Assembly: GCA_027317105.1 (NCBI GenBank)
Contig: DAHVFH010000144.1
Span: 1-62,787 of the forward strand
Direction of reading: 5' to 3'
Length of the DNA: 62,787 bases
From: Cytophagales bacterium
GTDB taxonomy: Bacteria > Bacteroidota > Bacteroidia > Cytophagales > Cyclobacteriaceae
Every line of letters starts with the position of its first letter. The first letter of the stretch is position 1. The notes under the pieces were generated by a model, which ran no database searches, was not told the origin of the DNA, and saw nothing but the letters and a program-made list of their open reading frames with translations. Shown here one piece after another: positions 34,972-43,583 of this stretch. A program made the position numbers and the translations under genes.

Positions 34972-34985
34972 GTGACTCAGATCAC
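34972..34985 (-). promoter_or_regulatory. Crp-type operator (GTGACTCAGATCAC) upstream of the RND operon
   Basis: The 14-bp sequence has GTGA and TCAC arms and is flanked by T and A to give TGTGA-N6-TCACA, the CRP consensus. Its centre lies 36.5 bp upstream of the end of the -7 box. A close copy (GTGACCCAGGTCAC) occupies the same place in front of the TauE/MBL-rhodanese operon. The likely ligand is the Crp/Fnr protein encoded at 42613-43233. Confidence 0.65.
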
Positions 34986-35386
34986 ATTAGTTTATTTTTC
35001 GAGGATTTGTTTTTAAGAAATAGACTTATGTAAATACACAATTAGGGATGCCAGTTGTAAATCTGTCAAAATCCATAATAGCGTGCTATTGCGAAGGTTG
35101 GTCAATCGAAGCAATCTCCTGTGCACAGCCCCGTATTGGGGATGCTTCACTTCTGTTATAGTGACAATGATATTTTTTAGATGCCTTCTAGATGTATTTG
35201 CACGAAATGATGGGATTGAACGAAAAACTATTTCGTTGAATATAGTGCTTATAATAGGCTAACGAAAAAGTTGAAGTAAATACTTCTTGAAAGACGCAGC
35301 GTGGTCTGAAGTATAATGGTAGTCGTTATTGTAGTAAAGAGGTAAGCATTTTTTGAGTGATTGTTAGTTCCAGCTTGCCAGTCCTT
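34986..35386. other. intergenic region, no gene seen
   Basis: About 400 bp between the RND operon and the hybrid kinase gene hold no convincing reading frame or RNA gene. The sequence is A/T-rich. The kinase gene ends into this region, so a terminator is expected, but no strong stem followed by a T-tract was noticed. Confidence 0.4.
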
Positions 35387-37099
35387 CTAAGATTTAATGT
35401 TTCGCCCTATCAAATCCGTCAGCATATTTAAATTGATAGGTTTTGGAACATAATCATTGCAGCCTGCCTGCATTGCTTTTTCTTTGCTGTCGGCCAAAGC
35501 AAAAGCCGTTTGTGCAATTATCACTACCCCTTTGTTGAACTGGCGGATTTGCCTTGTGGCTTCATATCCGTCCATCAACGGCATCTGAATATCCATCAAT
35601 ACCAAATCGATGTCGTGGTTATTACCGCATACGGCAACCGCCTCCTTGCCTGAGCGCACGTGGATAACTTCTTTGCTAAAAGGTTTGGTTGCTATTGCAA
35701 GGAGTTGAAACGACATTTCGTCATCCTCTGCTATTACCACTTTAAGTTTTTTGATTTGCTTTTCGCCCTTTTCAACTAAATCAGCAGGCTTGGTTATCTT
35801 ACTTTCCTTGACTGGATGGTATTGAATAGTAAAGTGAAATTCCGAGCCCTTGCCAGGATTGCTTTCTACCCAAATTTCTCCACCCAACTGTTCCACAAAG
35901 GCTTTTGAAATAGATAGGCCCAGACCCGATCCTTCATAACTACGCGATTTGGACTGGTCTGCTTGCCTAAACCTTTCGAAGATTAAGCCGTGCTTGTCAG
36001 CAGGGATGCCTATGCCCGAGTCATTAACAAAAAATTCGATGAGGCCACTTTCAGGTTCGTCACCGATCGCTGGGTTCGGCAGCTTAATGGAATAACCAAT
36101 TTGAACCCACCCTTTTTCCGTAAACTTAATGGCGTTATTCACCAAGTTGGTGAGAATGGCATAAATCTTTTCGCTATCTGATTTTACAATGGGCATTATA
36201 TCCGGCAACGGATATTTACAGGAAAGTTGCAAGCCTTTCTTTTCGGCCATAGTCTTAAAGAAAGTGCAGATATATTTCATGTGCTCATTTACATTCACAT
36301 TGGTAATGAGCACTTCTGCCCCTCCGGATTCAATTTTCGAAATGTTAATTATGTTATTGATAATATTAAGCATCCGATCGCCACTTTTCTTCAAGAGTAT
36401 GATATACGACTGAATCACATCGCTTTCAAGGCCAGGTTTTTGCAGTAGCTGAACCATTCCTAAAATGCCATTCATCGGTGTTCTGATTTCATGGCTCATG
36501 TTGGCCAGAAATTCTGACTTTAATCGGTCACTTTCTTGAGCACTTTCTTTTGCCGCTACCAATTCAGTAACGTTTACCATTGTTACATGGCATTGTTCTT
36601 CCCCTTCCTGCGCAATTCCCGTAACCAGCACGGCTATCGGTGTTTTACCAACGGAAGCCAACGAAACTTCAGCGGTCTCTTTGTTGCTACTGTTAAAAAC
36701 CCTTTCCAGAAAATTAACAAATAGTTGTCGCGTCTCAGCTGAAATAAAAAATAACAGTGAGCTATTGGTTAAATGTGCGCGCGCCATGCCTAGCATTTCT
36801 GCACCCAGAAGATTGAGCTCAATAATATTACCTTCTTTGGAAAGTGTAAAATAACCACAAGGTGCAAAATCATATAATTCCGAATATTTTTTAGTGGCTA
36901 ACTGCTGGGCGTTTCTTGCCCGATTAAGTTCCTCATTTTGCATTTCCAACTCAATCTCATGTACTTCAATCTCATGAATGAGTTTCAGCATTTCATCTTT
37001 CGAAAATTTTGAAATTGGTTTTGATGATTTCTTTTTCAATAATGCCTCAGCCTTTTGACGAAGGATTTCAACTTCCGTTAATGGGACAGTCTTTTTCAT
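35387..37099 (-). CDS. hybrid histidine kinase (PAS, HisKA, HATPase, REC)
   Basis: The 570-residue protein has a helical N-terminus, a PAS-like domain (about 65-180), the HisKA motif FLANMSHEIRTPMNGILGM (phospho-accepting His about 203), HATPase_c with the N-, G1- and G2-type motifs (VNNAIKFTEKG; GIGIPADKHGLIFERF; SYEGSGLGLSISKAF) and a C-terminal receiver with DDE, the phospho-Asp in LVLMDIQMP and the Lys in YVPKPI. It has no membrane segment. It follows the CheB-CheR fusion gene after 46 bp on the same strand, so the pair probably signal together. Confidence 0.93.
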   Translation of the reverse strand: MKKTVPLTEVEILRQKAEALLKKKSSKPISKFSKDEMLKLIHEIEVHEIELEMQNEELNRARNAQQLATKKYSELYDFAPCGYFTLSKEGNIIELNLLGAEMLGMARAHLTNSSLLFFISAETRQLFVNFLERVFNSSNKETAEVSLASVGKTPIAVLVTGIAQEGEEQCHVTMVNVTELVAAKESAQESDRLKSEFLANMSHEIRTPMNGILGMVQLLQKPGLESDVIQSYIILLKKSGDRMLNIINNIINISKIESGGAEVLITNVNVNEHMKYICTFFKTMAEKKGLQLSCKYPLPDIMPIVKSDSEKIYAILTNLVNNAIKFTEKGWVQIGYSIKLPNPAIGDEPESGLIEFFVNDSGIGIPADKHGLIFERFRQADQSKSRSYEGSGLGLSISKAFVEQLGGEIWVESNPGKGSEFHFTIQYHPVKESKITKPADLVEKGEKQIKKLKVVIAEDDEMSFQLLAIATKPFSKEVIHVRSGKEAVAVCGNNHDIDLVLMDIQMPLMDGYEATRQIRQFNKGVVIIAQTAFALADSKEKAMQAGCNDYVPKPINLNMLTDLIGRNIKS

Positions 37100-37145
37100 G
37101 ATTACTATTACACAAGGTATAAAGAATAACCGGTTATCACTTTTT

Positions 37146-39776
37146 TTATGCCTTATTTAATTCCCGAAGAATTTCATTGGCTTTTTTAAGCTCCATTTCC
37201 AGTTTCTTAAGTTCGGTTATGTCGGTAAAGGTTATCACCAAACCATCAATGCGATCGTCAAGTGTGCGGTATGGCATTATCCTCACGCGGAACCATTTTC
37301 CGCTGGCCGAAGAAATATTCGTTTCAATAGAAGTTAACGTTTTTATTACTTGTAAAGCATGCTCATTTATTTCTGGGTATTGTAAATCGGTTACCAGATC
37401 TGTAAATGGCCTGCCGATGTCTTCCGTGCGCAGCTTTATTATTTTTGCCACTGGGTCGGTAAATCTGCGGATGTTCAACACTTTGTCAATGAAAAGCGTG
37501 GCGATTTCCGTACTGTTTAATAAATTCTTCATGTCATTGCTGGCATGCACCAAATCACTCACTTTGTTCTGTAGTTCTGCATTGACGGTTTGCAGTTCCT
37601 CATTCAAGCTCTGCATTTCTTCCTTGGAGGTGGTAAGTTCTTCATTGGTAGACTGTAGTTCTTCGTTGGTGGATTGCAACTCTTCATTGGTTGATCGAAG
37701 TTCTTCCTGTGAGGTCTGCATTTCTTCGCGCGTACTATTCAATTCTTCAAGGCTTCGTTGCAGCTCCAGTTCTATCTCCTTCTGCTGCTGGGTTTTGCTG
37801 GCCAGCCTGTTTCCCCTTGGTTCTGGGGCAACTGTTACCTGCGCGGGCACATCGTTGAAAACGATCATCAGCATACCGCTAATAGACTCTGGGTTTTCGA
37901 AACGTTGCAGGGTAATATTAATAAAGTGTATACCTTCATTTGAATCCAGTTTGATATGGTGGAGCATTACCGCTTCTTTGCTATTTAGTGCTTTGCGGAT
38001 GGCTGCTGGCAATTCCTGGCGCAAGCCTTCGCGTGCCATGGCATAGACGTTCCAGTTTGCTTTTCCGGCAACGGGCTCCAGGTATCTTCCAGTACGCCCG
38101 GTTATGTAAACGATATCACCTTTGCTGTTGACCAACACACTGGCCGGGGCAAATTGCTGAAGTAAAAACTGATCGGCCACCGTTTGAATGTTTTCCACGG
38201 TTTTCTGTGAGGGCTTGTATTCCGTAGTCTTTCCTTTGAGGTGCGAAAAAGAACTTGGAAAATCGATCAACCCCACCGTCCGAGTTGCCTTTGTTCGTCT
38301 AAAAAATTTCAGGTGCGAATCCACAGTTTCAAATCCATCGCTGTTGTTTCCCAACGTTTCGGCAGAACCCAGTAGCAAAATCCCACCCGGATTGAGGCTG
38401 TAATTAAATAAATCCACCAATTTATTTTGCAATTCCGGCTCCATGTAAATAAGCATGTTGCGGCAAAGCAGCATATTGAGCTTGGTAAACGGTGGGTCTT
38501 TGATTACACTTTGCGGAGCGAAGACTACCATCTCGCGCACGGAGGAATTTAAATGGTATTTGTCTGATTCAAATGTGAAAAACCGCTTGAGCCGTGCAGG
38601 TGAAACATCTGCTGCTATAGTGGAATAGAATATTCCGCTGCGGGCTTTATCAATCGCATCACCATCAATGTCTGTAGCAAATATTTGTAAGGTGATGTTC
38701 CGGTGCGTTTTATGTTTTTCTACCGTCTCAATAAAAATTATTGCCAATGAATAGGCCTCTTCTCCGGTGGAGCATGCAGGTATCCAGGCCCGAAGCACCT
38801 GCCCGTTAGGTACTCCTTTGATCAGTTCGGGAAGAACACTATCCTTAAGTTTTTTCCAAACGGCCGGATCGCGAAAGAAACAGGTAACGCCAATCAGCAA
38901 TTCCTTAAAAAGTATTTCTATTTCTTTCGGATTTTCCTGCAAAAGGCGAACATAATCCTGAATTTTATCTAACTGGTGAATGCCCTTGCGCCTTTCAATC
39001 CTGCGGAATAGCGTGTTCTTTTTGTACAACGAAAAGTCATGGCCTGTCTGTTGCCGCAGCAGGATGGTAATCTTGTCGAGGTTGCTTTTGCTTTTATGAT
39101 CGATCTCCGCATCGGTTTTCACCGAAGGAATAAACTTAAGTAGGGCGATTAATTTAGCGGGCAGTTCTTCGGCAGGTGCAACGATGTCGGGTACTACAGC
39201 TTGTGTTGCACTGTAAGGCATGCCATCGAATTTGGCAGTACCCGGGCTCTGCACCAATACCATTCCATTTTTTTCTTTTATGGCCTTCAAGCCAAGGCTG
39301 CCATCAGCACCCATGCCCGACAGGATGACGCCAATGCTTTTATCGAGTTGGTCATCTGCCAGCGAGCGGAAAAAACGATCAATGGGTAAACGCAGGCCTC
39401 GCGACTCCACGGGGTCGAACAAATGTAGCGTACCGTGTAGCATCGACATGCTTTTGTTGGGGGGTATCACATACACACAGTTTGGTTTTACCCTTAGCGG
39501 GTCGGTAACCTGAATTACCTTCATGGTGGTAGTTCGTTGTAAGAGCTCCGGCAGAATGCCAACTTGGGTTGGGTCAAGGTGTTGAATCACTACGAAAGCC
39601 ATGTTGGTTTCCACGGGCATGTTTTCAAAAAACAATTCCATCGCTTCCAGCCCGCCTGCCGAAGCACCAATGCCAACAATTTGAAATCCTGTCGAAGGTG
39701 AAATTGATTTGCTACTGATTTTGGAAGCCACGGGTTGCCTTTTTTTATGTGTTGTTTGTGCTTTATGCTTTGCCAT
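37146..39776 (-). CDS. CheB-CheR fusion protein with coiled coil and PAS domain
   Basis: The 876-residue protein starts with a CheB methylesterase domain (GIGASAGGLEAMELF, then VVIQHLDPTQ and GVILSGMGADGSLGL supply the Ser, His and Asp). A CheR methyltransferase domain follows (FKELLIGVTCFFRDP; RAWIPACSTGEEAYSLAI; FATDIDGDAIDKA). Next comes a coiled coil of EExxSTNEEL heptads (about 680-770) and then a PAS domain (about 770-865). There is no kinase domain; the next gene supplies one. Such proteins are known in non-chemotaxis signalling as well as chemotaxis. No methyl-accepting receptor is encoded in this window. Confidence 0.94.
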   Translation of the reverse strand: MAKHKAQTTHKKRQPVASKISSKSISPSTGFQIVGIGASAGGLEAMELFFENMPVETNMAFVVIQHLDPTQVGILPELLQRTTTMKVIQVTDPLRVKPNCVYVIPPNKSMSMLHGTLHLFDPVESRGLRLPIDRFFRSLADDQLDKSIGVILSGMGADGSLGLKAIKEKNGMVLVQSPGTAKFDGMPYSATQAVVPDIVAPAEELPAKLIALLKFIPSVKTDAEIDHKSKSNLDKITILLRQQTGHDFSLYKKNTLFRRIERRKGIHQLDKIQDYVRLLQENPKEIEILFKELLIGVTCFFRDPAVWKKLKDSVLPELIKGVPNGQVLRAWIPACSTGEEAYSLAIIFIETVEKHKTHRNITLQIFATDIDGDAIDKARSGIFYSTIAADVSPARLKRFFTFESDKYHLNSSVREMVVFAPQSVIKDPPFTKLNMLLCRNMLIYMEPELQNKLVDLFNYSLNPGGILLLGSAETLGNNSDGFETVDSHLKFFRRTKATRTVGLIDFPSSFSHLKGKTTEYKPSQKTVENIQTVADQFLLQQFAPASVLVNSKGDIVYITGRTGRYLEPVAGKANWNVYAMAREGLRQELPAAIRKALNSKEAVMLHHIKLDSNEGIHFINITLQRFENPESISGMLMIVFNDVPAQVTVAPEPRGNRLASKTQQQKEIELELQRSLEELNSTREEMQTSQEELRSTNEELQSTNEELQSTNEELTTSKEEMQSLNEELQTVNAELQNKVSDLVHASNDMKNLLNSTEIATLFIDKVLNIRRFTDPVAKIIKLRTEDIGRPFTDLVTDLQYPEINEHALQVIKTLTSIETNISSASGKWFRVRIMPYRTLDDRIDGLVITFTDITELKKLEMELKKANEILRELNKA

Positions 39777-40162
39777 CCTCGTAAATCAAAAATTCGGGTT
39801 GAATATCTTTAGCCTGTGATGTTAGGTATTTTGTGGACGTTATCCAAGAATTATAAAATCCGAATACGATTAAAAAAGGGGAGTGGGGTTGGCAATTCCA
39901 GTAGGCCTGAGTGAATTGCTGAATGGTGATCCAAAAATTTATTTTCGCGAACCCGTAGATTAATCTATGTGCGAATAGAAAATTTCGACAAAGCTCATTT
40001 TTGAATAGAAGTTAATGAAGACTTGAACATTGCTACAGTCTCTTTTAATGAACAACTCCAAATTTTGATTTAAAACAACCGATCTCCGCGGCAGTGTGGG
40101 CAGGATACTATACAAACGGTGCCTTTCTTTACCATTTTCAACAAATGTTAATAGGATCAATA
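39777..40162. other. intergenic region, no gene seen
   Basis: This stretch of about 385 bp between the CheB-CheR gene and the MBL-rhodanese gene contains no supportable gene. A possible frame at 39960-40160 on the minus strand has no family-like pattern and no good start signal. Confidence 0.4.
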
Positions 40163-41581
40163 TTATTTATTCTTCAAGGCAGAGGCACCTATATAGTTTG
40201 TCCGCGGCACATCCGTTTCTGCAATCAACTTATACCCACCGGCAACATCAATTAGATTATTCCAGCCTCTTGCCTTTAAAATGGAGATGGCGATCATGGA
40301 GCGATAGCCTCCTGCGCAATGCACATAAACTTCATTTTCTTTAGGAATTTCAGCTAGGTGGTCATTGATAAAATCCAGGGGTATGTTAATTGCTTTTTCT
40401 ACATGCTCTGCCTCATATTCTCCCGGCTTTCGTACGTCAATAATTGTAAAGTCTTTTTGTCTAATCCGGTTGGCAAACTCTTTTGCAGAAATGGACTCGA
40501 TGGAATCAATATCTTTTCCGGCTTGCAGCCATGATTTGAATCCGCCTTTTAAGTAACCCAACGTGTTGTCATAACCCACGCGCGCTAATCTTGTCACTAC
40601 TTCTTCCTCACGTCCATCCTCCGTAATCAACAGGAGGGGATGAGCCACCCCGGCAATCAACGCACCTACCCAAGGAGCAAAACTTCCATCGATTCCAATA
40701 TTGATGGATTGCGGAATAAATCCTCTTGCAAACTTTTCTGCATTGCGGGTATCCAAAACCAACGCGCCAGTTTCATTGGCCATTAATTCAAATTCTTTGG
40801 CAGGGAATGCATGTGCACCTTTCTGCAAAACACTATCGATGGTTTCATAGCCTTCTTTGTTAAGCTTCGCATTCTCAGGAAAATAGGCGGGTGGTGGCAG
40901 AAGACCGTCCGTTACTTCTTTAATAAATTCTTCCCGGGCCAATGAGGTGCGAAGGGCATAATTCGTTTTTTTCTGGTTGCCCAAACTATCTACCGTTTCC
41001 TTCATCATGTTTTTGCCACAGGCAGAGCCGGCTCCATGGGCGGGATAAACAATCACGTCATCATGAAGCGGCATAATTTTATTTCGAAGCGAATCGAAAA
41101 GCAATGAAGCCAATTGTTCTTTGGTCATATTAGCGGCTTTTTGCGCGAGGTCAGGCCGGCCTACGTCACCGAGAAATAAGGTGTCTCCACTAAAGAGGGC
41201 ATAATCTTTTCCGTTTCCATCTTTTAGTAAATAGCAAGATGATTCCATCGTATGCCCGGGAGTGTGCAACACTTTGAGGGTTATCTTTCCAACTTTTAGC
41301 TCTTCTCCATCTTTAGCGATATGTGCGTTGAAGCGGGGTTTGGCGTTGGGACCAAAAACAATAACAGCACCAGTCTTGCTTGCCAAATCCAAATGACCGG
41401 ATACAAAGTCGGCATGAAAGTGAGTTTCTAAAACATACTTAATCTTTGCGCCATTCGTTTCTGCTTTTTTCAGGTAAGGCTCCACTTCACGAAGCGGATC
41501 AATAATGATAGCCTCCTTTTCGGATTGGATGTAGTAGGCACCTTGTGCAAGGCATCCGGTATAAATTTGGTCAACAATCAT
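40163..41581 (-). CDS. persulfide dioxygenase-like MBL protein fused to two rhodanese domains
   Basis: The 472-residue protein begins with an MBL fold (about 1-240). Metal ligands are in ETHFHADFVSGH (His54, His56, Asp58), HTPGHTMESSCYLL and DTLFLGDVGRPDLAQ, the pattern of ETHE1/BigR-type persulfide dioxygenases, which use a single iron to oxidise glutathione persulfide or related RSSH to sulfite. Rhodanese domain 1 (about 255-360) lacks the catalytic Cys. Rhodanese domain 2 (about 370-460) has it in HCAGGYRSM (Cys422). The protein is cytoplasmic. It is followed in the operon order by nothing and preceded by TauE, whose promoter it shares. Sulfite formed could leave through TauE (inference). 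Confidence 0.9.
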   Translation of the reverse strand: MIVDQIYTGCLAQGAYYIQSEKEAIIIDPLREVEPYLKKAETNGAKIKYVLETHFHADFVSGHLDLASKTGAVIVFGPNAKPRFNAHIAKDGEELKVGKITLKVLHTPGHTMESSCYLLKDGNGKDYALFSGDTLFLGDVGRPDLAQKAANMTKEQLASLLFDSLRNKIMPLHDDVIVYPAHGAGSACGKNMMKETVDSLGNQKKTNYALRTSLAREEFIKEVTDGLLPPPAYFPENAKLNKEGYETIDSVLQKGAHAFPAKEFELMANETGALVLDTRNAEKFARGFIPQSINIGIDGSFAPWVGALIAGVAHPLLLITEDGREEEVVTRLARVGYDNTLGYLKGGFKSWLQAGKDIDSIESISAKEFANRIRQKDFTIIDVRKPGEYEAEHVEKAINIPLDFINDHLAEIPKENEVYVHCAGGYRSMIAISILKARGWNNLIDVAGGYKLIAETDVPRTNYIGASALKNK

Positions 41582-41651
41582 AATGGTTACAATTAGTAAT
41601 GACTTAAAATTATATCCAATCCTAATCCTTTTCAGTAATTTTTGTCACCCT

Positions 41652-42452
41652 TCAATTAAAAAACAATTCTTTCCCAAAAATAAAAACGGCCATGGCCAAA
41701 GCAAACCATCCGAACCCGGCTTTAAGTTTGTTGCCATTAAAAAATTTGGCCAGGTAAATTCCTAAAAAAATACCAACGGTTGCAAGTGCGGTAAGGGAAG
41801 CAATGAAGGGATAATCCATAAGTTGGCTCGTACCCAAATCGCCCAGAAAACCGACAAACGAATTAAGGGTAATAATAATTAACGAAGTGCCAATGGCCTT
41901 TTTCATGGAAAGCCCTGCCATTAATACCAGCGCAGGGATAATCAGAAATCCACCCCCGGCTCCAATGATGCCGGTAACGATTCCTAATAAAATTCCTTGC
42001 ACGGTGATTTTCATTAAATGATAACTGACTGGTGAGTTTTCTACTTCTTGAAGTTGACTTCCCCTGATCATTTTGATGGAAGCCACTACCATAATAATTG
42101 AAAAGAAAATCATGATGACCAAGTCTTTGGTAATTCCGAATCCACCCACCGTGAGAATGGTGCTTGGTACATGAGGCAACAAATAATGACGGGTAAAATA
42201 AATGGATACAAGTGAGGGCAAGGAGAACAGAAGGGCAATCTTGAAATCTACCATTTTATGGAATGCGTTTCGGGTTCCGCCTACCAGTGAAGTGAATCCA
42301 ACAATAATTAAAGAGTAGGCTGTAGCGAGGGTGGGTTCGATATGAAAAAGGTATACCAGGATGGGTATGGTAATTATTGAGCCACCTCCCCCGATAAGCC
42401 CCAAAGAAACTCCAATTAACCCAGAAGCGAAATACCCAAAAAAACTTTCCAT
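41652..42452 (-). CDS. TauE/SafE-family sulfite or sulfur-anion transporter
   Basis: The 266-residue membrane protein has eight hydrophobic segments and both repeats of the family (GVSLGLIGGGGSIITIPIL near the N-terminus; GIVTGIIGAGGGFLIIPALV in the middle). It is the first gene of the operon, followed by the MBL-rhodanese gene after 70 bp on the same strand. It probably exports sulfite or a related anion. The promoter and Crp-type operator at 42470-42513 lie just upstream. Confidence 0.9.
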   Translation of the reverse strand: MESFFGYFASGLIGVSLGLIGGGGSIITIPILVYLFHIEPTLATAYSLIIVGFTSLVGGTRNAFHKMVDFKIALLFSLPSLVSIYFTRHYLLPHVPSTILTVGGFGITKDLVIMIFFSIIMVVASIKMIRGSQLQEVENSPVSYHLMKITVQGILLGIVTGIIGAGGGFLIIPALVLMAGLSMKKAIGTSLIIITLNSFVGFLGDLGTSQLMDYPFIASLTALATVGIFLGIYLAKFFNGNKLKAGFGWFALAMAVFIFGKELFFN

Positions 42453-42469
42453 AGCAGATTGAATAGCAA

Positions 42470-42477
42470 CAAAGGTA
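42470..42477 (-). promoter_or_regulatory. -7 promoter box (TACCTTTG) of the TauE/MBL-rhodanese operon
   Basis: The minus-strand TACCTTTG fits TAnnTTTG exactly. It ends 17 bp before the TauE start at 42452 and has no -33 TTTG. The palindrome at 42500-42513 lies 22 bp upstream, as at the RND operon. Confidence 0.65.
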
Positions 42478-42499
42478 AATCCTGCATCGGTGACATTCA

Positions 42500-42513
42500 G
42501 TGACCCAGGTCAC
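42500..42513 (-). promoter_or_regulatory. Crp-type operator (GTGACCCAGGTCAC) upstream of the TauE/MBL-rhodanese operon
   Basis: A perfect 14-bp palindrome except for its central CA. It differs from the operator at 34972 only at two symmetry-related positions (T/A there, C/G here). It is in the short spacer between this operon and the stop end of the Crp/Fnr gene, which is encoded on the same strand upstream. Confidence 0.68.
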
Positions 42514-42612
42514 GAAGGTGGAAAAAACTGGCGATGAAGAGCCACGCTGATAATTTGAGAGGCCTAAATGCAAATCAAAAAATTGAAATAGACTCCTGCA
42601 GATAAATTTAGT

Positions 42613-43233
42613 CTAAAAATTCAACCTGGCAATTTCATTACGGGAAATAGAAATCCTTTTTTGCGATTCAAGTTTTTTCAGCAACCGTGAAATGACTTCT
42701 CGTGAGGAGTTGAGGTCATCGGCTATCTCCTGATGGGTGACTGATATTTTGTCACCCAAAGTTTCAAATTGCCTTTTCAGATAGAATTCTAATTTCTCGT
42801 CCATCGAGTGAAAAACCACATGGTCAATTACTTCTAATAATTCTTCAAACCGCGAGCGGTACGTTTCTAAAACAAAATAATACCATTGCCGATAGTCTTT
42901 CATCAGCCCGTCCATGTGTTGGATCGGTATGGAAAGCGCTTTTACGGGCGTCATCGCTTTTGCCTTTATGGCACTGGCTTCGTTTTTAGTAGCGCAAATC
43001 ATAGATAGCGCGCAGGCGTTTCCCTTTTCTAAATAATAAAGAAAGAACTCTTCGCCTTCTTCCCCTTCACGATACAGCTTGACCCGACCATCAAGGATCA
43101 ACAATGAATTTTTAAAGTATTGGCCAGAGCGCATGAGCATATCACCTTGTTCAAATTCAGTGATTTGGCCAATTTTTTCGAGGTGCGCAAGTAGCTCTGG
43201 GGCAAATTGAGGGAAAATGTCGTGGAGTTCCAT
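42613..43233 (-). CDS. Crp/Fnr family transcriptional regulator
   Basis: The 206-residue protein has a cNMP-binding-type beta-roll (about 10-115), a dimer helix and a HTH_Crp domain (about 145-200). The recognition helix reads SSREVISRLLKKLE; the R-E-x-x-x-R spacing equals that of CRP (Arg180, Glu181, Arg185), which reads a GTGA half-site, and unlike FNR has no Val at the first position. Two cysteines (Cys74 and Cys80, in NACALSMICA) may be redox sensors, as in DNR-like or thiol regulators. It lacks an N-terminal Fe-S cluster motif. The gene lies just upstream of the TauE/MBL-rhodanese operon on the same strand. It probably activates that operon and the RND operon. Confidence 0.93.
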   Translation of the reverse strand: MELHDIFPQFAPELLAHLEKIGQITEFEQGDMLMRSGQYFKNSLLILDGRVKLYREGEEGEEFFLYYLEKGNACALSMICATKNEASAIKAKAMTPVKALSIPIQHMDGLMKDYRQWYYFVLETYRSRFEELLEVIDHVVFHSMDEKLEFYLKRQFETLGDKISVTHQEIADDLNSSREVISRLLKKLESQKRISISRNEIARLNF

Positions 43234-43583
43234 TGATTGAATGGCAAGCTACGAGTTATTAAACAATTTTCGATTCTCGGATGATGTTGGATTTTGGAAA
43301 TGTGGATAAAGAAGGTGTAGTGGTTTAATTACACTAAACTCGTAATAACGCTACATTTTGATAGATTTTATTTCTATTTTTTTGCCTATCGAGGTAACAA
43401 TTGGTTCGGAAAATTCGGTTTGATTCACAAGCGTACTGAAGTGTCAATAGCATCCTCTGATTTTGATCACTCCTGGCAACATCGATCCGATTAACCAGGA
43501 ATGTAGTAACTTGAGGCAATAGGACACTTAGTTATGCCTAATCAATAATTTTTTATATTTCTGATGAAATTGGAGTTTGGAGA
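43234..43583. other. intergenic region, no gene seen
   Basis: The 350 bp between the Crp/Fnr gene and the divergent TsdA-like gene contain no supportable gene. No copy of the GTGAC-type palindrome was found here, so the Crp gene itself shows no such autoregulatory site. Confidence 0.45.

Noticed and set aside
37177..38046. Long plus-strand open frame of 289 codons, very Ser-rich
   Set aside because: It is antisense to the repetitive coiled-coil and PAS part of the CheB-CheR gene; the Ser-rich repeats are the complement of the STNEEL heptads.
39960..40160. Minus-strand frame of 66 codons between CheB-CheR and MBL-rhodanese
   Set aside because: No ribosome-binding site, no domain pattern and an unlikely composition.
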